Source of the DNA: CBDDFN01 sp965227065 | Lineage (GTDB): Bacteria; Pseudomonadota; Alphaproteobacteria; SPJN01 | Direction: 5' to 3' | Assembly: GCA_965227065.1 (NCBI GenBank) | Contig: CBDDFN010000007.1 | Location: 8,109-72,108, forward strand | DNA: 64,000 nucleotides | In this document: positions 38,206 through 47,436 of the stretch, one piece after another | How the letters are laid out: each line of letters begins with the position of its first letter | Position numbering within the stretch: position 1 is the stretch's first letter | Made by a program: the position numbers and the translations under genes | The notes under the pieces: model-generated | Told to the model about the DNA's origin: nothing | The model's database searches: none | Seen by the model: only the letters and a program-made list of their open reading frames with translations

Positions 38206-39999
38206 TTAATAGACCCGCTCTTTGGGCTCAATATAGCTGATATCATTGCTCAGCGTGTAGGTGTGCACCGGCCGGTAGTCGAGCGATGCGACGCCCGAGC
38301 CATCCACATCATGATAAGCCAGCGTGTGTTTCATCCAGTTTTCATCATCCCGTGACGAAAAATCCTCACGGGCATGGGCGCCGCGGCTTTCTTCGCGCGC
38401 GACCGCGCCTTCCATGGTGACCACTGCCTGACGGATAAGGTTATCAAGCTCAAGCGTCTCGATAAGGTCGGAGTTCCAGACCAGCGAGCGGTCCGACACG
38501 GCAATGTCGGACATGCCTTGCCAGACATCCTGGATGAGCTTCTTGCCCTCTTCCATCACCTCGCCGGTACGGAACACAGCGGCGTTGTTTTGCATCACGC
38601 GCTGCATGTCGAGGCGCAGTTTTGCGGTCGGCGTGCCGCCCTTGGCATTGCGGAAGTGATCAAGCCGGCCCAGCGCCTTGTCGGTAATACCGGCAGCCAG
38701 TTCGGGTTGATTGGCGCCCGGCGTGAAGGTCTCAGCCGCATGCAACGCAGCGGCCCGGCCAAACACCACCAGATCGGTCAGCGAGTTTGAACCCAGCCGG
38801 TTCGCGCCATGGACCGACACGCAGGCGGCTTCACCCACAGCCATCAGGCCCGGCACGATGGCATCGGGATCGCCGTTTTTCGGCGCGATAACCTCGCCCT
38901 TATAGTTGGTCGGAATGCCGCCCATATTGTAATGCACGGTCGGCAGAACCGGGATCGGCTCCTTGGTGACATCGACACCGGCAAAGATGCGCGCGCTTTC
39001 GGCAATGCCGGGCAGACGCTCACCAATCACATCGGCATCAAGGTGATCGAGATGCAGATAGATATGGTCTTTGTTCTTGCCAACGCCGCGGCCTTCGCGG
39101 ATTTCAATGGTCATGGAACGGGAAACGACATCGCGGCTCGCCAGATCTTTGGCCGAGGGCGCATAGCGTTCCATAAAGCGTTCACCTTCGGAATTGACGA
39201 GATAACCGCCTTCACCCCGCACCCCTTCGGTGATCAAACAGCCCGCGCCGTAAATGCCGGTGGGGTGGAACTGGACAAATTCCATATCCTGCATGGGAAG
39301 ACCCGCGCGCAGAACCATGCCGCCGCCATCGCCGGTGCAGGTATGCGCCGAGGTACACGAGAAATAGGCCCGGCCATAACCGCCGGTGGCAAGCACAGTG
39401 ACTTGCGCGCGGATGCGGTGGATCGTGCCATCATCCATGTTGAGTGCGAGCACGCCGCGGCAGACGCCTTCCTCATCGATCAGAAGATCAAGCACGAACC
39501 ATTCGATCATGAAATCGGCATCGGCCGACAGGGACTGACCATAAAGCGTGTGCAGGATCGCATGACCCGTCCGGTCGGCGGCTGCACAGGTGCGCTGGGC
39601 GGTGCCTTCGCCGAAATTTGTGGTCATGCCGCCGAAAGCGCGCTGATAGATCTTACCCTCTTCGGTGCGCGAGAACGGCACACCGAAATGCTCAAGTTCA
39701 AGCACGGCCGCCGGTGCTTCCCGGCACAGATATTCAATCGCGTCCTGGTCACCCAGCCAGTCTGAGCCCTTGACGGTGTCATACATATGCCAGCGCCAGT
39801 CATCGGGCCCCATATTGCCAAGCGCTGCTGAGATGCCGCCTTGCGCGGCAACCGTGTGCGAGCGGGTCGGGAAGACCTTGGTGATACAAGCGGTTTTAAG
39901 ACCTGCCTGCGCCATGCCCAGCGTGGCGCGCAGACCTGCGCCGCCCGCGCCAACGACAATGGCGTCGTAAGTGTGATCAATCAAATCGTAAGCAGCCAT
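38206..39999 (-). CDS. sdhA: Succinate dehydrogenase flavoprotein subunit
   Basis: 597 residues. The N-terminal FAD fold is VVGAGGAGLRATLGMAQAG. The flavin-attachment His sits in RSHTVAAQGGISAALGN, and active-site and fold segments include EFVQFHPTGIYGAG and HGANRLGSNSLTDLVVFGR. The C-terminal part carries SRGAHAREDFSSRDD. Oxidises succinate to fumarate in the TCA cycle on the cytoplasmic side of the inner membrane. Six bases after sdhD. Confidence 0.98.
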   Translation of the reverse strand: MAAYDLIDHTYDAIVVGAGGAGLRATLGMAQAGLKTACITKVFPTRSHTVAAQGGISAALGNMGPDDWRWHMYDTVKGSDWLGDQDAIEYLCREAPAAVLELEHFGVPFSRTEEGKIYQRAFGGMTTNFGEGTAQRTCAAADRTGHAILHTLYGQSLSADADFMIEWFVLDLLIDEEGVCRGVLALNMDDGTIHRIRAQVTVLATGGYGRAYFSCTSAHTCTGDGGGMVLRAGLPMQDMEFVQFHPTGIYGAGCLITEGVRGEGGYLVNSEGERFMERYAPSAKDLASRDVVSRSMTIEIREGRGVGKNKDHIYLHLDHLDADVIGERLPGIAESARIFAGVDVTKEPIPVLPTVHYNMGGIPTNYKGEVIAPKNGDPDAIVPGLMAVGEAACVSVHGANRLGSNSLTDLVVFGRAAALHAAETFTPGANQPELAAGITDKALGRLDHFRNAKGGTPTAKLRLDMQRVMQNNAAVFRTGEVMEEGKKLIQDVWQGMSDIAVSDRSLVWNSDLIETLELDNLIRQAVVTMEGAVAREESRGAHAREDFSSRDDENWMKHTLAYHDVDGSGVASLDYRPVHTYTLSNDISYIEPKERVY

Positions 40000-40005
40000 A
40001 GAGCG

Positions 40006-40386
40006 TCAGCCTCCGAAACCAATTTTGAGAACCGCATAAACGCAAGCGAGGCCAAGCGCGGTGCAGGCAAATGTGTTGAGCAGCAGGGCGGTGAATTTCA
40101 TCGCGGGGCTCGGGATATAATCCTCGATCACCACCTGAAGCCCAAGCTTGAGATGATAAAAGCCGGTGATCAGCAGCAGCAGCATGGGAATGGCAACCAG
40201 CGGCTTCTTCAGTTGAAGAATGGCGGTGGCATATTCCTGCCCCGTCGTGCTGACCAGAAAATAAATGAACCACAGGACGAGCGGCACAAGCGCCACGGCG
40301 GTTACGCGCTGCATCCAGAAATGTTCGGTTCCGTCCTTGGCTGACCCCAGCCCCCGGACTTTGCCCAAAGGTGTACGCAAGCTCAT
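40006..40386 (-). CDS. sdhD: Succinate dehydrogenase membrane anchor subunit SdhD
   Basis: 126 residues, three membrane helices. The opening RTPLGKVRGLGSAKDGTEHFWMQRVTA and the HLKLGLQVVIEDYI segment with the haem-ligand-type His mark alphaproteobacterial SdhD. With SdhC it forms the haem b and quinone site. It starts three bases after the sdhC stop. Confidence 0.93.
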   Translation of the reverse strand: MSLRTPLGKVRGLGSAKDGTEHFWMQRVTAVALVPLVLWFIYFLVSTTGQEYATAILQLKKPLVAIPMLLLLITGFYHLKLGLQVVIEDYIPSPAMKFTALLLNTFACTALGLACVYAVLKIGFGG

Positions 40387-40389
40387 GAC

Positions 40390-40797
40390 TTAGCTCCCCA
40401 TCATCGCATAGGCCGCAACCCAGATGAGTACGGTCAGACCGGCGGCACCGAACACAACCAGCCAGCCGGTGCGGGTCATGGTGTCGAGCTCATAGCCCTT
40501 GCCAATGTCCCAGAACAGGTGACGGATGCCGTTCAGCAAGTGATAACAAAGCGCAGCCGTGAAACCGAACAGCACCAGCCGGCCCACAATCGAACCGATA
40601 AAGCCCTGAACGCACTGATAGGCGTCAGGCCCCATGGCAGCGGATACAAGCCATGCGGTCAGCAAAACCGTGCCAAGCCCCAACCCCACGCCGGTGACGC
40701 GGTGCAGGATCGACAGAGTCGAACTGATTTGCGGTTTATATACGCTCAGATGCGGCGAAACCGGACGGTTCGCCTTGGGTTTTGCGGCGTCGGACAT
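40390..40797 (-). CDS. sdhC: Succinate dehydrogenase cytochrome b556 subunit SdhC
   Basis: 135 residues, three membrane helices. RPVSPHLSVYKPQISSTLSILHRVTGV and HLLNGIRHLFWDIG are the two family signatures, with the conserved Ser/Arg of the quinone site and the haem His. GGAGGGAGAGG lies just before the ATG. The gene follows the MaoC hydratase gene by 102 bases in the same direction. Confidence 0.95.
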   Translation of the reverse strand: MSDAAKPKANRPVSPHLSVYKPQISSTLSILHRVTGVGLGLGTVLLTAWLVSAAMGPDAYQCVQGFIGSIVGRLVLFGFTAALCYHLLNGIRHLFWDIGKGYELDTMTRTGWLVVFGAAGLTVLIWVAAYAMMGS

Positions 40798-40899
40798 GCG
40801 CCTCTCCCTCCAGCAGAAATCTGGCCTTTACCTGCCCGATTGGCACGATTTTGGCAAGGCCCACACAAACAGTCGATACGCTTCACCGCACCCTCCGGA

Positions 40900-41895
40900 T
40901 TAACGGGGGATGGCGGCCCACAGATCAAAATCCAAAATCACCGTGCCGGGATCGTCCGCCGTTCTGTTTTTGTGCGCAACAAGCTTGAGCCGCAAGGCCC
41001 CAACCTGGTCGTTGAGAACCGCCCCGCCCATCACTTCGGTCTTGGCCGAGACCGTGTCCTCGGCAAACAAGGGCGCAGTGTGGGCGCCTGCATTGATGGC
41101 AAGGATCGCATAGGCGTTTTCCAGCCCGTTGAAGCTGAGCGCGCGGGCAATCGACAGAACATGACCGCCATAAATCAGCCGCTTGCCGAAGCGATTTGTC
41201 TTGGCGAGCTCACCATCAAAATGAACCCGTGCGGTGTTTTGATAAAGCCGGGTCGCCAATTGATGCTCGGCCTCTTCGACCGTGACCCCGTCATGATGAT
41301 CGATCACGAGCCCTTCCGCGTAATCATCAAAGCGCTTGGCCGACCCGGACTGGGCAAAATCGAACATCCCGCAGGGCGGCGGGGTCAGCGTCGCGGGGTC
41401 AACATAGGCGGGAAGATCAGGCGCCACCGGCTCAGGCGCGGGACTTTTGGGGTCGCGCTTGTGAACCATCACCCAGCGAATATAACTCAGCACCAGTTCG
41501 TCCCGCTCATTCCGGCCCTGGGTGCGAACCGTGACAATACCGGTCTTGCCGTTGGAATTTTCTTTCAGCCCGATCACCGTGGACGACGCGCTGAGCGTAT
41601 CACCGGCATAGACCGGCACGCCGAAGCGGCAATCGGCATAGCCCAGATTGGCCACCGCATTCAAAGAAATGTCCGGCACTGTTTTGCCGAACACGGTGTG
41701 AAAAACCAGAAGATCATCCAGCGGTTTGCCTGCATAGCCCAGCGCCCGGGCAAATGGCGCGCTTGAATGATGGGCAAAGCGCGACCCGTAAAGCGCCACA
41801 TAGAGGCTGGCGTCGCCCTCGATCAGGGTGCGCGGCGTGGCATGGACAATGTCCTCGCCGATTGTGAAATCTTCAAAAAATCGCCCGCGCATCAT
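40900..41895 (-). CDS. MaoC family dehydratase, likely mesaconyl-CoA (beta-methylmalyl-CoA) hydratase
   Basis: 331 residues with two hotdog domains. RFFEDFTIGEDIVHATPRTLIEGDASLY, then YGSRFAHHSSAPFARALGY and GVPVYAGDTLSASSTV, resemble Mch-type hydratases. Mch hydrates mesaconyl-CoA to beta-methylmalyl-CoA in the ethylmalonyl-CoA pathway and related routes. Its stop lies 102 bases upstream of sdhC, and its start overlaps the stop of the CoA-ester lyase by four bases, so the two enzymes act in sequence. Exact substrate is inferred from the pairing. Confidence 0.8.
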   Translation of the reverse strand: MMRGRFFEDFTIGEDIVHATPRTLIEGDASLYVALYGSRFAHHSSAPFARALGYAGKPLDDLLVFHTVFGKTVPDISLNAVANLGYADCRFGVPVYAGDTLSASSTVIGLKENSNGKTGIVTVRTQGRNERDELVLSYIRWVMVHKRDPKSPAPEPVAPDLPAYVDPATLTPPPCGMFDFAQSGSAKRFDDYAEGLVIDHHDGVTVEEAEHQLATRLYQNTARVHFDGELAKTNRFGKRLIYGGHVLSIARALSFNGLENAYAILAINAGAHTAPLFAEDTVSAKTEVMGGAVLNDQVGALRLKLVAHKNRTADDPGTVILDFDLWAAIPR

Positions 41896-42761
41896 TCAGC
41901 CCGGGCCGCGATCGCATCGGCCATTGCCACCGTGCGCAGCGCCTGATCGCGGTGGAGCAGCTCGACCATTTTGCCATCAACCTTGAGCACACCCTTGCCG
42001 GAATTTTCCGGCGCTTCAAAGGCTGTGATGATCGCCTTGGCAAAAGCGACTTCCTCATCGGTGGGCGCAAAGATGCGGTTGGCGGGTTCAAGCTGGCTGG
42101 GATGAATGAGCGTCTTGCCGTCAAATCCAAACTGCAAGCCCTGCTCGCATTCAGCGGCAAAGCCCTCCTCGTTTTTAATGTCATTATAGACACCATCGAG
42201 CAGGACAAGCCCGCCCATCCGGCCCGCCAGAACTGCCATGGACAGCGCGGTCTGCAAAGGCGCGCGGCCCGGCACATGCGCCCCGCGGGTTTCCTTGACG
42301 AGATCATTGGTTCCCATCACCCAGACTTTCTGGCGGGGATGGGCAAGCGCAATGTCACCGGCATTCAAAAAGGCGCGCGGTGTTTCGATCATCGACCAGA
42401 TGGCAATCTCGGAGCCCTCCAGCCGGTTGGCGATCTTCACCACTTCCTCAACGCTCGACACTTTGGGGACCAGCACCGCATCGGGGTCTGCCGCGATGAT
42501 GGCCTCAAGGTCATCGGCCCCCCATTCGGTCTCAAGCCCGTTCATGCGGATGATAATCTCGCGCGCGCCATAGCCGCCTGCCTTGACCGCCGCACAGACC
42601 TGGGCGCGGGCCTCTTGCTTGGCGTCGGGCGCAACCGCATCCTCAAGGTCCAAAATCAGCGCATCGGCGGCAAGGCTTTTGGCTTTTTCAAGCGCACGGG
42701 CGTTCGAGCCGGGCATATAAAGAACGGAACGGCGGGGGCGCATTTCACCAGACATGGACAT
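41892..42761 (-). CDS. CoA-ester lyase (HpcH/CitE family; malyl-/beta-methylmalyl-CoA lyase type)
   Basis: 289 residues of the TIM-barrel CitE fold: RSVLYMPGSNARALEKA, LILDLEDAVAPDAK (Mg-binding acid), IWSMIETPRAFLNAGDI (Glu ligand) and WVMGTNDLVKETRG. Enzymes of this group cleave malyl-CoA or beta-methylmalyl-CoA to glyoxylate plus acetyl- or propionyl-CoA, or hydrolyse malyl-CoA. GGAG lies four bases before the ATG at 42761. First gene of the lyase-hydratase-sdh run; divergent from pdxY. Confidence 0.85.
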   Translation of the reverse strand: MSMSGEMRPRRSVLYMPGSNARALEKAKSLAADALILDLEDAVAPDAKQEARAQVCAAVKAGGYGAREIIIRMNGLETEWGADDLEAIIAADPDAVLVPKVSSVEEVVKIANRLEGSEIAIWSMIETPRAFLNAGDIALAHPRQKVWVMGTNDLVKETRGAHVPGRAPLQTALSMAVLAGRMGGLVLLDGVYNDIKNEEGFAAECEQGLQFGFDGKTLIHPSQLEPANRIFAPTDEEVAFAKAIITAFEAPENSGKGVLKVDGKMVELLHRDQALRTVAMADAIAARAE

Positions 42762-42868
42762 TAAGCTCCTGAAACTGCTTGATTGTGGGCCTTGGACAGG
42801 CCTATGGCTTTGCGTCTATATAGCGGGTTGAGGCCACCCCGATAAAGACGAACAAGGGAAAAAAGCTC

Positions 42869-43714
42869 ATGGCAGTCCTGTCGATCCAAAGCCTTGTGGT
42901 GCGCGGACATGTGGGAAACTCCGCCGCGCAATTTGCGCTGCAGCGTCTGGGCCATGATGTCTGGGCGGTTCCCACCGTGTTGTTTTCCAACCATCCCGGC
43001 CATGGCAGCCATCGCGGCCATGATCTGAACGAATATCAGATCAATGAGCTGATGCAGGGCCTGGCCGACCATGAAGGCTGGATTGAAAAGATCCAGGCCG
43101 TGCTGACCGGATATCTCGGCAATGATGATCAGATCGAAGCCATTGGCGATGTGATTGACGCGGTGAAGGAAAAAAATCCCTCCGCGCTTTATGTCTGTGA
43201 TCCGGTGGTTGGCGATGCCGAAGGGCTTTACGCGGATGAAAATATCCGCGAGGGGCTGATGGAAGATCTGCTGCCGCGCGCCGACATTGCCACGCCCAAC
43301 CGGTTTGAACTGCAAGCCCTGCTCGAACAGCCCGAACCGATTGTGACCGTGAATGATGCGATCGAGGCCGCCCGGCAATTGCCCACCCCCATCGTCATTG
43401 TCTCATCGGTGGAAGACACCGCCCGCTTTGCCGGTCAGATCCAGACGGTTCTTGTGAAAGAAAACGAAGCCTATGTGGTGTCGGTCGCCAAGCTTGATTT
43501 CAACCCCAAGGGTGCGGGTGATCTGTTGACCGCGCTGACCCTGTCGGGGCTGTTGAAACGCCGCCCGCTAGAGCCCGCACTCGCCCACGCGCATGGTTCA
43601 CTCTATGACATTCTGGCGGCAACTTACCGCGCCGGGGCGCCTGAAATGCTGTTGATCGGCGAGCAGGAGCGGCTAGTCTCACCCTTTACCACGGTGACCA
43701 TCGGACGAGCCTGA
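42869..43714 (+). CDS. pdxY: Pyridoxal kinase
   Basis: 281 residues of the ribokinase fold. The opening VLSIQSLVVRGHVGNSAAQFALQ carries the substrate loop. PTVLFSNHPGHG, GYLGNDDQIEAI and YVCDPVVGD follow, with the catalytic Asp in FNPKGAGDLLTAL (the family's GTGD motif reads GAGD). Phosphorylates pyridoxal in vitamin B6 salvage. AAGGGA precedes the ATG. One base separates its stop from the MFS gene, so they are one unit. Confidence 0.93.
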   Translation: MAVLSIQSLVVRGHVGNSAAQFALQRLGHDVWAVPTVLFSNHPGHGSHRGHDLNEYQINELMQGLADHEGWIEKIQAVLTGYLGNDDQIEAIGDVIDAVKEKNPSALYVCDPVVGDAEGLYADENIREGLMEDLLPRADIATPNRFELQALLEQPEPIVTVNDAIEAARQLPTPIVIVSSVEDTARFAGQIQTVLVKENEAYVVSVAKLDFNPKGAGDLLTALTLSGLLKRRPLEPALAHAHGSLYDILAATYRAGAPEMLLIGEQERLVSPFTTVTIGRA

Positions 43715-43715
43715 C

Positions 43716-44963
43716 ATGTCCAAGACCCTTGCCCCGATTGCAGCCCTATTGATCTCGGCGGCAATCTATCTGGCGGGCAATGGGCTTCAAACGGTTCTGA
43801 TCCCGCTCGCCGCAGGTCTTCACGGCATTTCTGATTCTGAAATCGGTCTGCTCGGTTCCATCTATTTTCTCGGCTTTGCGCTCGGCTGCTGGCAGGGACC
43901 GCGTCTGCTCAAACGCGTCGGCCATATCCGCGCCTTCACCGCCATGACCGCGATTGCCGCAGCCAGTGCGGCCGCCTACGCGCTGGCGCCTTATTTCTTG
44001 AGCTGGGCGGTTCTGCGGTTTTTAACCGGCATTGCCTTTGCCGCGCTTTATCTCGTGATTGAAAGCTGGCTCAATGAACGGGCGACCAATCAAAATCGCG
44101 GCACGGTGTTCGGGCTCTACACCTTCATCAACCTCACCGTTGTCACCGCAGGTCAGATGATGGTGACGCTTTATCCCCCCGACCGGGTCGAGCTGTTCTT
44201 GCTCAACACCATCTTGATCGCCGCGGCGGCCGTCCCGATTGCCCTGTCGGTCGCACTGGCGCCCGCGCCGGTTGAAGCGCCCACCATCCGCATCGCGCAT
44301 CTGTTCCGTACAGCCCCCGCCGCACTTCTGGGCGGGCTGTTTGTCGGGCTCGCCAATGGGGCCTTCTGGATGTTGATGCCGCGCTACGGCATCGGCATTG
44401 GAATGAGCATCGACAATATTGCAACCTTCATGGCTGCGGCCGTGCTGACCGGGGCTGCGCTGCAATTGCCTTTGGGCCGCCTGTCCGACGGGCGTGACCG
44501 GCGCCACATCATGCTGCTGACCGCGGTACTGGCGGCCGGGGCAGCCTTGTTGCTGGGCATGTTGGGGGAAATGGGGCGGTCGGGCTGGATGGTCTTGCTG
44601 GCAGGCGGGGCCTTTGGCGGCTTTGCCCTGCCCCTTTATGCCATCTCGGTGGCCCATCTCAATGACTGGGTTGGCGAGGGCGAATTTGTCGAGGCCGCCG
44701 GCGGCATGTTGCTGACCTATGCCGCCGGGGCGGTGGTCGGCCCGATCATTGCCAGCCAGGCCATGGCCGTACTGGGGCCATCGGCCCTGTTCTTTTATAT
44801 TGGATCAACCTTTGTGGCGCTGGCCTTGTTGCTGATCATGCGCATCATTCAGAAGAGCCATACGGTCGAGCCCGAAGATCAGGCGGATTTTGTTGCCGTA
44901 TCACGCACCTCTGTGGCGGCGGGAGCGCTTGACCCAAGGGCGGAAGAGGACGCGCACCCTTGA
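43716..44963 (+). CDS. MFS transporter
   Basis: 415 residues with twelve hydrophobic segments. The loop 2-3 motif appears as LLGSIYFLGFALGCWQGPRLLKRVGHIRAF and the middle-loop counterpart as PLGRLSDGRDRRHIM. Closest in style to the YcaD-like group of small major-facilitator proteins; substrate unknown. The cytoplasmic tail is acidic. It directly follows pdxY, but a B6 role is not established. Repeat copy C begins one base after its stop. Confidence 0.85.
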   Translation: MSKTLAPIAALLISAAIYLAGNGLQTVLIPLAAGLHGISDSEIGLLGSIYFLGFALGCWQGPRLLKRVGHIRAFTAMTAIAAASAAAYALAPYFLSWAVLRFLTGIAFAALYLVIESWLNERATNQNRGTVFGLYTFINLTVVTAGQMMVTLYPPDRVELFLLNTILIAAAAVPIALSVALAPAPVEAPTIRIAHLFRTAPAALLGGLFVGLANGAFWMLMPRYGIGIGMSIDNIATFMAAAVLTGAALQLPLGRLSDGRDRRHIMLLTAVLAAGAALLLGMLGEMGRSGWMVLLAGGAFGGFALPLYAISVAHLNDWVGEGEFVEAAGGMLLTYAAGAVVGPIIASQAMAVLGPSALFFYIGSTFVALALLLIMRIIQKSHTVEPEDQADFVAVSRTSVAAGALDPRAEEDAHP

Positions 44964-44964
44964 T

Positions 44965-45111
44965 CGTCATTCCGGACGCGCTGCAGCATGAAATGATGCT
45001 GCGCAGATCCGGAATCTGGAGACGATGTGTTTCCACAGAGCGAGGCCGTGCAAAATCAAGCTCAGGGCCGCAAGATTCCGGGCAAGACCTGTCGGTCTTC
45101 CCGGAATGACG
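44965..45111. repeat. Palindromic intergenic repeat, copy C
   Basis: About 147 bases from CGTCATTCCGG to CCGGAATGACG, filling the gap between the convergent MFS and asd genes. Bases 45009-45050 match copy B in inverted orientation (38 of 42). It also contains small hairpins (GCAGCATGAAATGATGCTGC; GACCTGTCGGTC). Confidence 0.8.
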
Positions 45112-45115
45112 GCGT

Positions 45116-46141
45116 CTAGGCGGCCGCTTTCAGCAATCCGCGATTGAGCAGCAGCTCGGCAATCTGCACGGCATTGAGCGCGGCACCCTTGCGCAGATTG
45201 TCGGACACGCACCAGAAGGCAAGGCCAAAATCAACGGTCGGGTCACGGCGGATGCGGCTGATATAGGTCGCATAATCCCCGACACATTCGACCGGGGTCA
45301 TATAGCCGCCATCCTCGCGCTTATCGACCACCATCAGCCCGGGGCTTTCACGCAGAAGATCGCGCACCTCGTCTTCATCGAAGTCCGAGGCAAGCTCAAC
45401 CGAAATGGCTTCGGAATGGCCGACAAAGACCGGCACCCGCACGCAGGTCGGGAAGACCTCGATCTTGGGGTCGATCATCTTGCGGGTCTCAACCACCATC
45501 TTCCATTCTTCCTTGGTGGCGCCATCGGCCATGAATTTGTCGATATGGGGGATGACGTTGAAAGCGATCTGCTTGGTGAAATGTTCCGGGGTGGGCTCAT
45601 CACTGACAAAAATGCCCTTGGTCTGGCGGAACAGCTCATCCATACCTTCCGAGCCTGCGCCCGAGGCTGACTGATAGGTCGACACCACCACGCGCTTGAC
45701 GCCATAGCGGTCATGAAGCGGCTTCAAAGCCACGACCATTTGCGCGGTCGAGCAATTGGGATTGGCGATGATGTTTTTCTTGGTGTAGCCCGCCACCGCA
45801 TCAGGGTTCACCTCCGGCACGATCAACGGCACGTCGGGGTCCATGCGGAAATGGCTCGAATTGTCGATGACGATGGCACCGGCCTTGGCCGCCTTGGGGG
45901 CAAACTCGGCCGCCACATCACCACCGGCGGCGAACAGCGCAACGTCCACCCCGGTAAAGTCGAAATTCGCAATGTCCTGACATTTGATGGTCTGATCGCC
46001 AAACGACACTTCGCGGCCGATCGACCGGCTTGAGGCAAGCGCAATGGCTTCCGACACGGGAAAACCCCGTTCGGCCAGAATGTTGAGCATTTCACCGCCA
46101 ACCACTCCCGTGGCACCGGCGACAGCAACGCGATAGGACAT
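45116..46141 (-). CDS. asd: Aspartate-semialdehyde dehydrogenase
   Basis: 341 residues. The NADP fold is VAVAGATGVVGGEML, the nucleophilic Cys lies in NPNCSTAQMVVAL, and substrate-binding segments are STYQSASGAGSEGM and CVRVPVFVGHSEAI. Makes aspartate semialdehyde for lysine (diaminopimelate), threonine and methionine. The ATG at 46141 has AGGAG upstream; the frame extends 45 bases further without support. In the window dapF is a later enzyme of the same lysine branch. Confidence 0.97.
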   Translation of the reverse strand: MSYRVAVAGATGVVGGEMLNILAERGFPVSEAIALASSRSIGREVSFGDQTIKCQDIANFDFTGVDVALFAAGGDVAAEFAPKAAKAGAIVIDNSSHFRMDPDVPLIVPEVNPDAVAGYTKKNIIANPNCSTAQMVVALKPLHDRYGVKRVVVSTYQSASGAGSEGMDELFRQTKGIFVSDEPTPEHFTKQIAFNVIPHIDKFMADGATKEEWKMVVETRKMIDPKIEVFPTCVRVPVFVGHSEAISVELASDFDEDEVRDLLRESPGLMVVDKREDGGYMTPVECVGDYATYISRIRRDPTVDFGLAFWCVSDNLRKGAALNAVQIAELLLNRGLLKAAA

Positions 46142-46195
46142 TGTCGTCTCCTTTGATGGCGTCCAGTCTAACATGGAAGCCGGCATCGTCTCAGT

Positions 46196-46295
46196 CCGTC
46201 ATCCCGGAGGAGGGGTCTCAGACCCGACATCCGGGATCCAGATGCCATGCGAGGGTCTGGATCCCGGGTCTCCCATTGGGTCGCCCGGGATGACG
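46196..46295. repeat. Palindromic intergenic repeat, copy D
   Basis: About 100 bases from CCGTCATCCCGG to CCCGGGATGACG, between leuB and asd (same strand). The ends match copies A-C apart from a TC variant in the core. Internal ATCCGGGATCCAGA and TCTGGATCCCGGGT blocks pair with each other, giving a long stem. Confidence 0.7.
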
Positions 46296-46305
46296 TGAAA
46301 TGGTG

Positions 46306-47424
46306 TCAGTTCAAACCTTTATCAAGGGCCGCGAGGATCGCGCTGCCCATCTCGGCAGTACCCGCCTTGGTGGCGCCCTCGCTCATAATGTCGCCGGTGC
46401 GCAGGCCCGAGGCGAGCACATCCTTGATCGCAGTTTCGATGCGGTCGGCGACATCGCCGCGGTCGAAGGAATAGCGCAGCGCCATGGCAAAGCTCATGAT
46501 CGTCGCAATCGGGTTGGCGATGCCCTGGCCTGCAATGTCGGGGGCCGAGCCATGCACCGGCTCATACATGGCTTTCGACTTGCCCGTTGCGGGGTCCTTG
46601 GCGCCAAGCGCGGCCGAGGGCAACATGCCGAGCGAGCCGGTCAGCATAGCCGCCGCATCCGACAGAATATCGCCGAACAGATTGTCGGTGACCATGACGT
46701 CAAACTGCTTGGGCGCCCGAACCAATTGCATGGCGGCATTGTCGGCATACATGTGCGATAGCTCAATGGCGGGGAATTCCGCATCATGAACCTTCTGCAC
46801 TTCTTCACGCCACAGGATGCCCGCTTCCATGACATTGGCTTTTTCGCAAGACGTGACGCGTCCATCGCGTTTTTCGGCAAGCTCAAAGGCCACCCGCGCA
46901 ACACGCTGAATTTCGCTTGTCGTATAAACCTGTGTGTTGATGCCCCGGCGTTCTCCGTTGGGCAGCTCTTCAATGCCGCGCGGCTCTCCAAAATAAATGC
47001 CGCCGGTCAATTCGCGCACGATCAGAATATCAAGGCCCGACACGATTTCAGGCTTAAGCGTTGAGGCATCAACCAAGGCTTCAAAGCAGATGGCGGGCCG
47101 CAGATTGGCGAACAGCTCCATCTCTTTCCTCAGACGCAGCAGGCCCCGTTCGGGCTTGATCGAGAAATCCAGATCATCCCATTTCGGACCACCAACCGCG
47201 CCGAGCAGAACCGCATCGGACGCATGCGCCTTGGCCATCGTGTCGTCATGCAGCGGCACACCATGGGCGTCGATGGCGGCACCGCCGACCAGATCTTCTT
47301 CCACATCAAGGGTGAGGCTCAGACGGTCGCCCATCCAGCCGATGATGCGTTTGACTTCGCCCATCGCTTCGGGGCCGATGCCATCACCGGCAACGATCAG
47401 CAGGCTGCCAAGATTTTCACTCAT
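46306..47424 (-). CDS. leuB: 3-isopropylmalate dehydrogenase
   Basis: 372 residues. GDGIGPEAMGEVKRI opens the fold, RELTGGIYFGEPRG is the substrate loop, and VTDNLFGDILSDAAAMLTGSLGMLPSA is the metal and NAD region. HGSAPDIAGQGIANPIATI follows. Oxidatively decarboxylates 3-isopropylmalate in leucine synthesis. I use the ATG at 47424; a GTG at 47427 is also possible, and AAGGA lies upstream of both. Downstream of leuD in the leuCDB run. Confidence 0.97.
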   Translation of the reverse strand: MSENLGSLLIVAGDGIGPEAMGEVKRIIGWMGDRLSLTLDVEEDLVGGAAIDAHGVPLHDDTMAKAHASDAVLLGAVGGPKWDDLDFSIKPERGLLRLRKEMELFANLRPAICFEALVDASTLKPEIVSGLDILIVRELTGGIYFGEPRGIEELPNGERRGINTQVYTTSEIQRVARVAFELAEKRDGRVTSCEKANVMEAGILWREEVQKVHDAEFPAIELSHMYADNAAMQLVRAPKQFDVMVTDNLFGDILSDAAAMLTGSLGMLPSAALGAKDPATGKSKAMYEPVHGSAPDIAGQGIANPIATIMSFAMALRYSFDRGDVADRIETAIKDVLASGLRTGDIMSEGATKAGTAEMGSAILAALDKGLN

Positions 47425-47436
47425 CACTTGTCGTCC

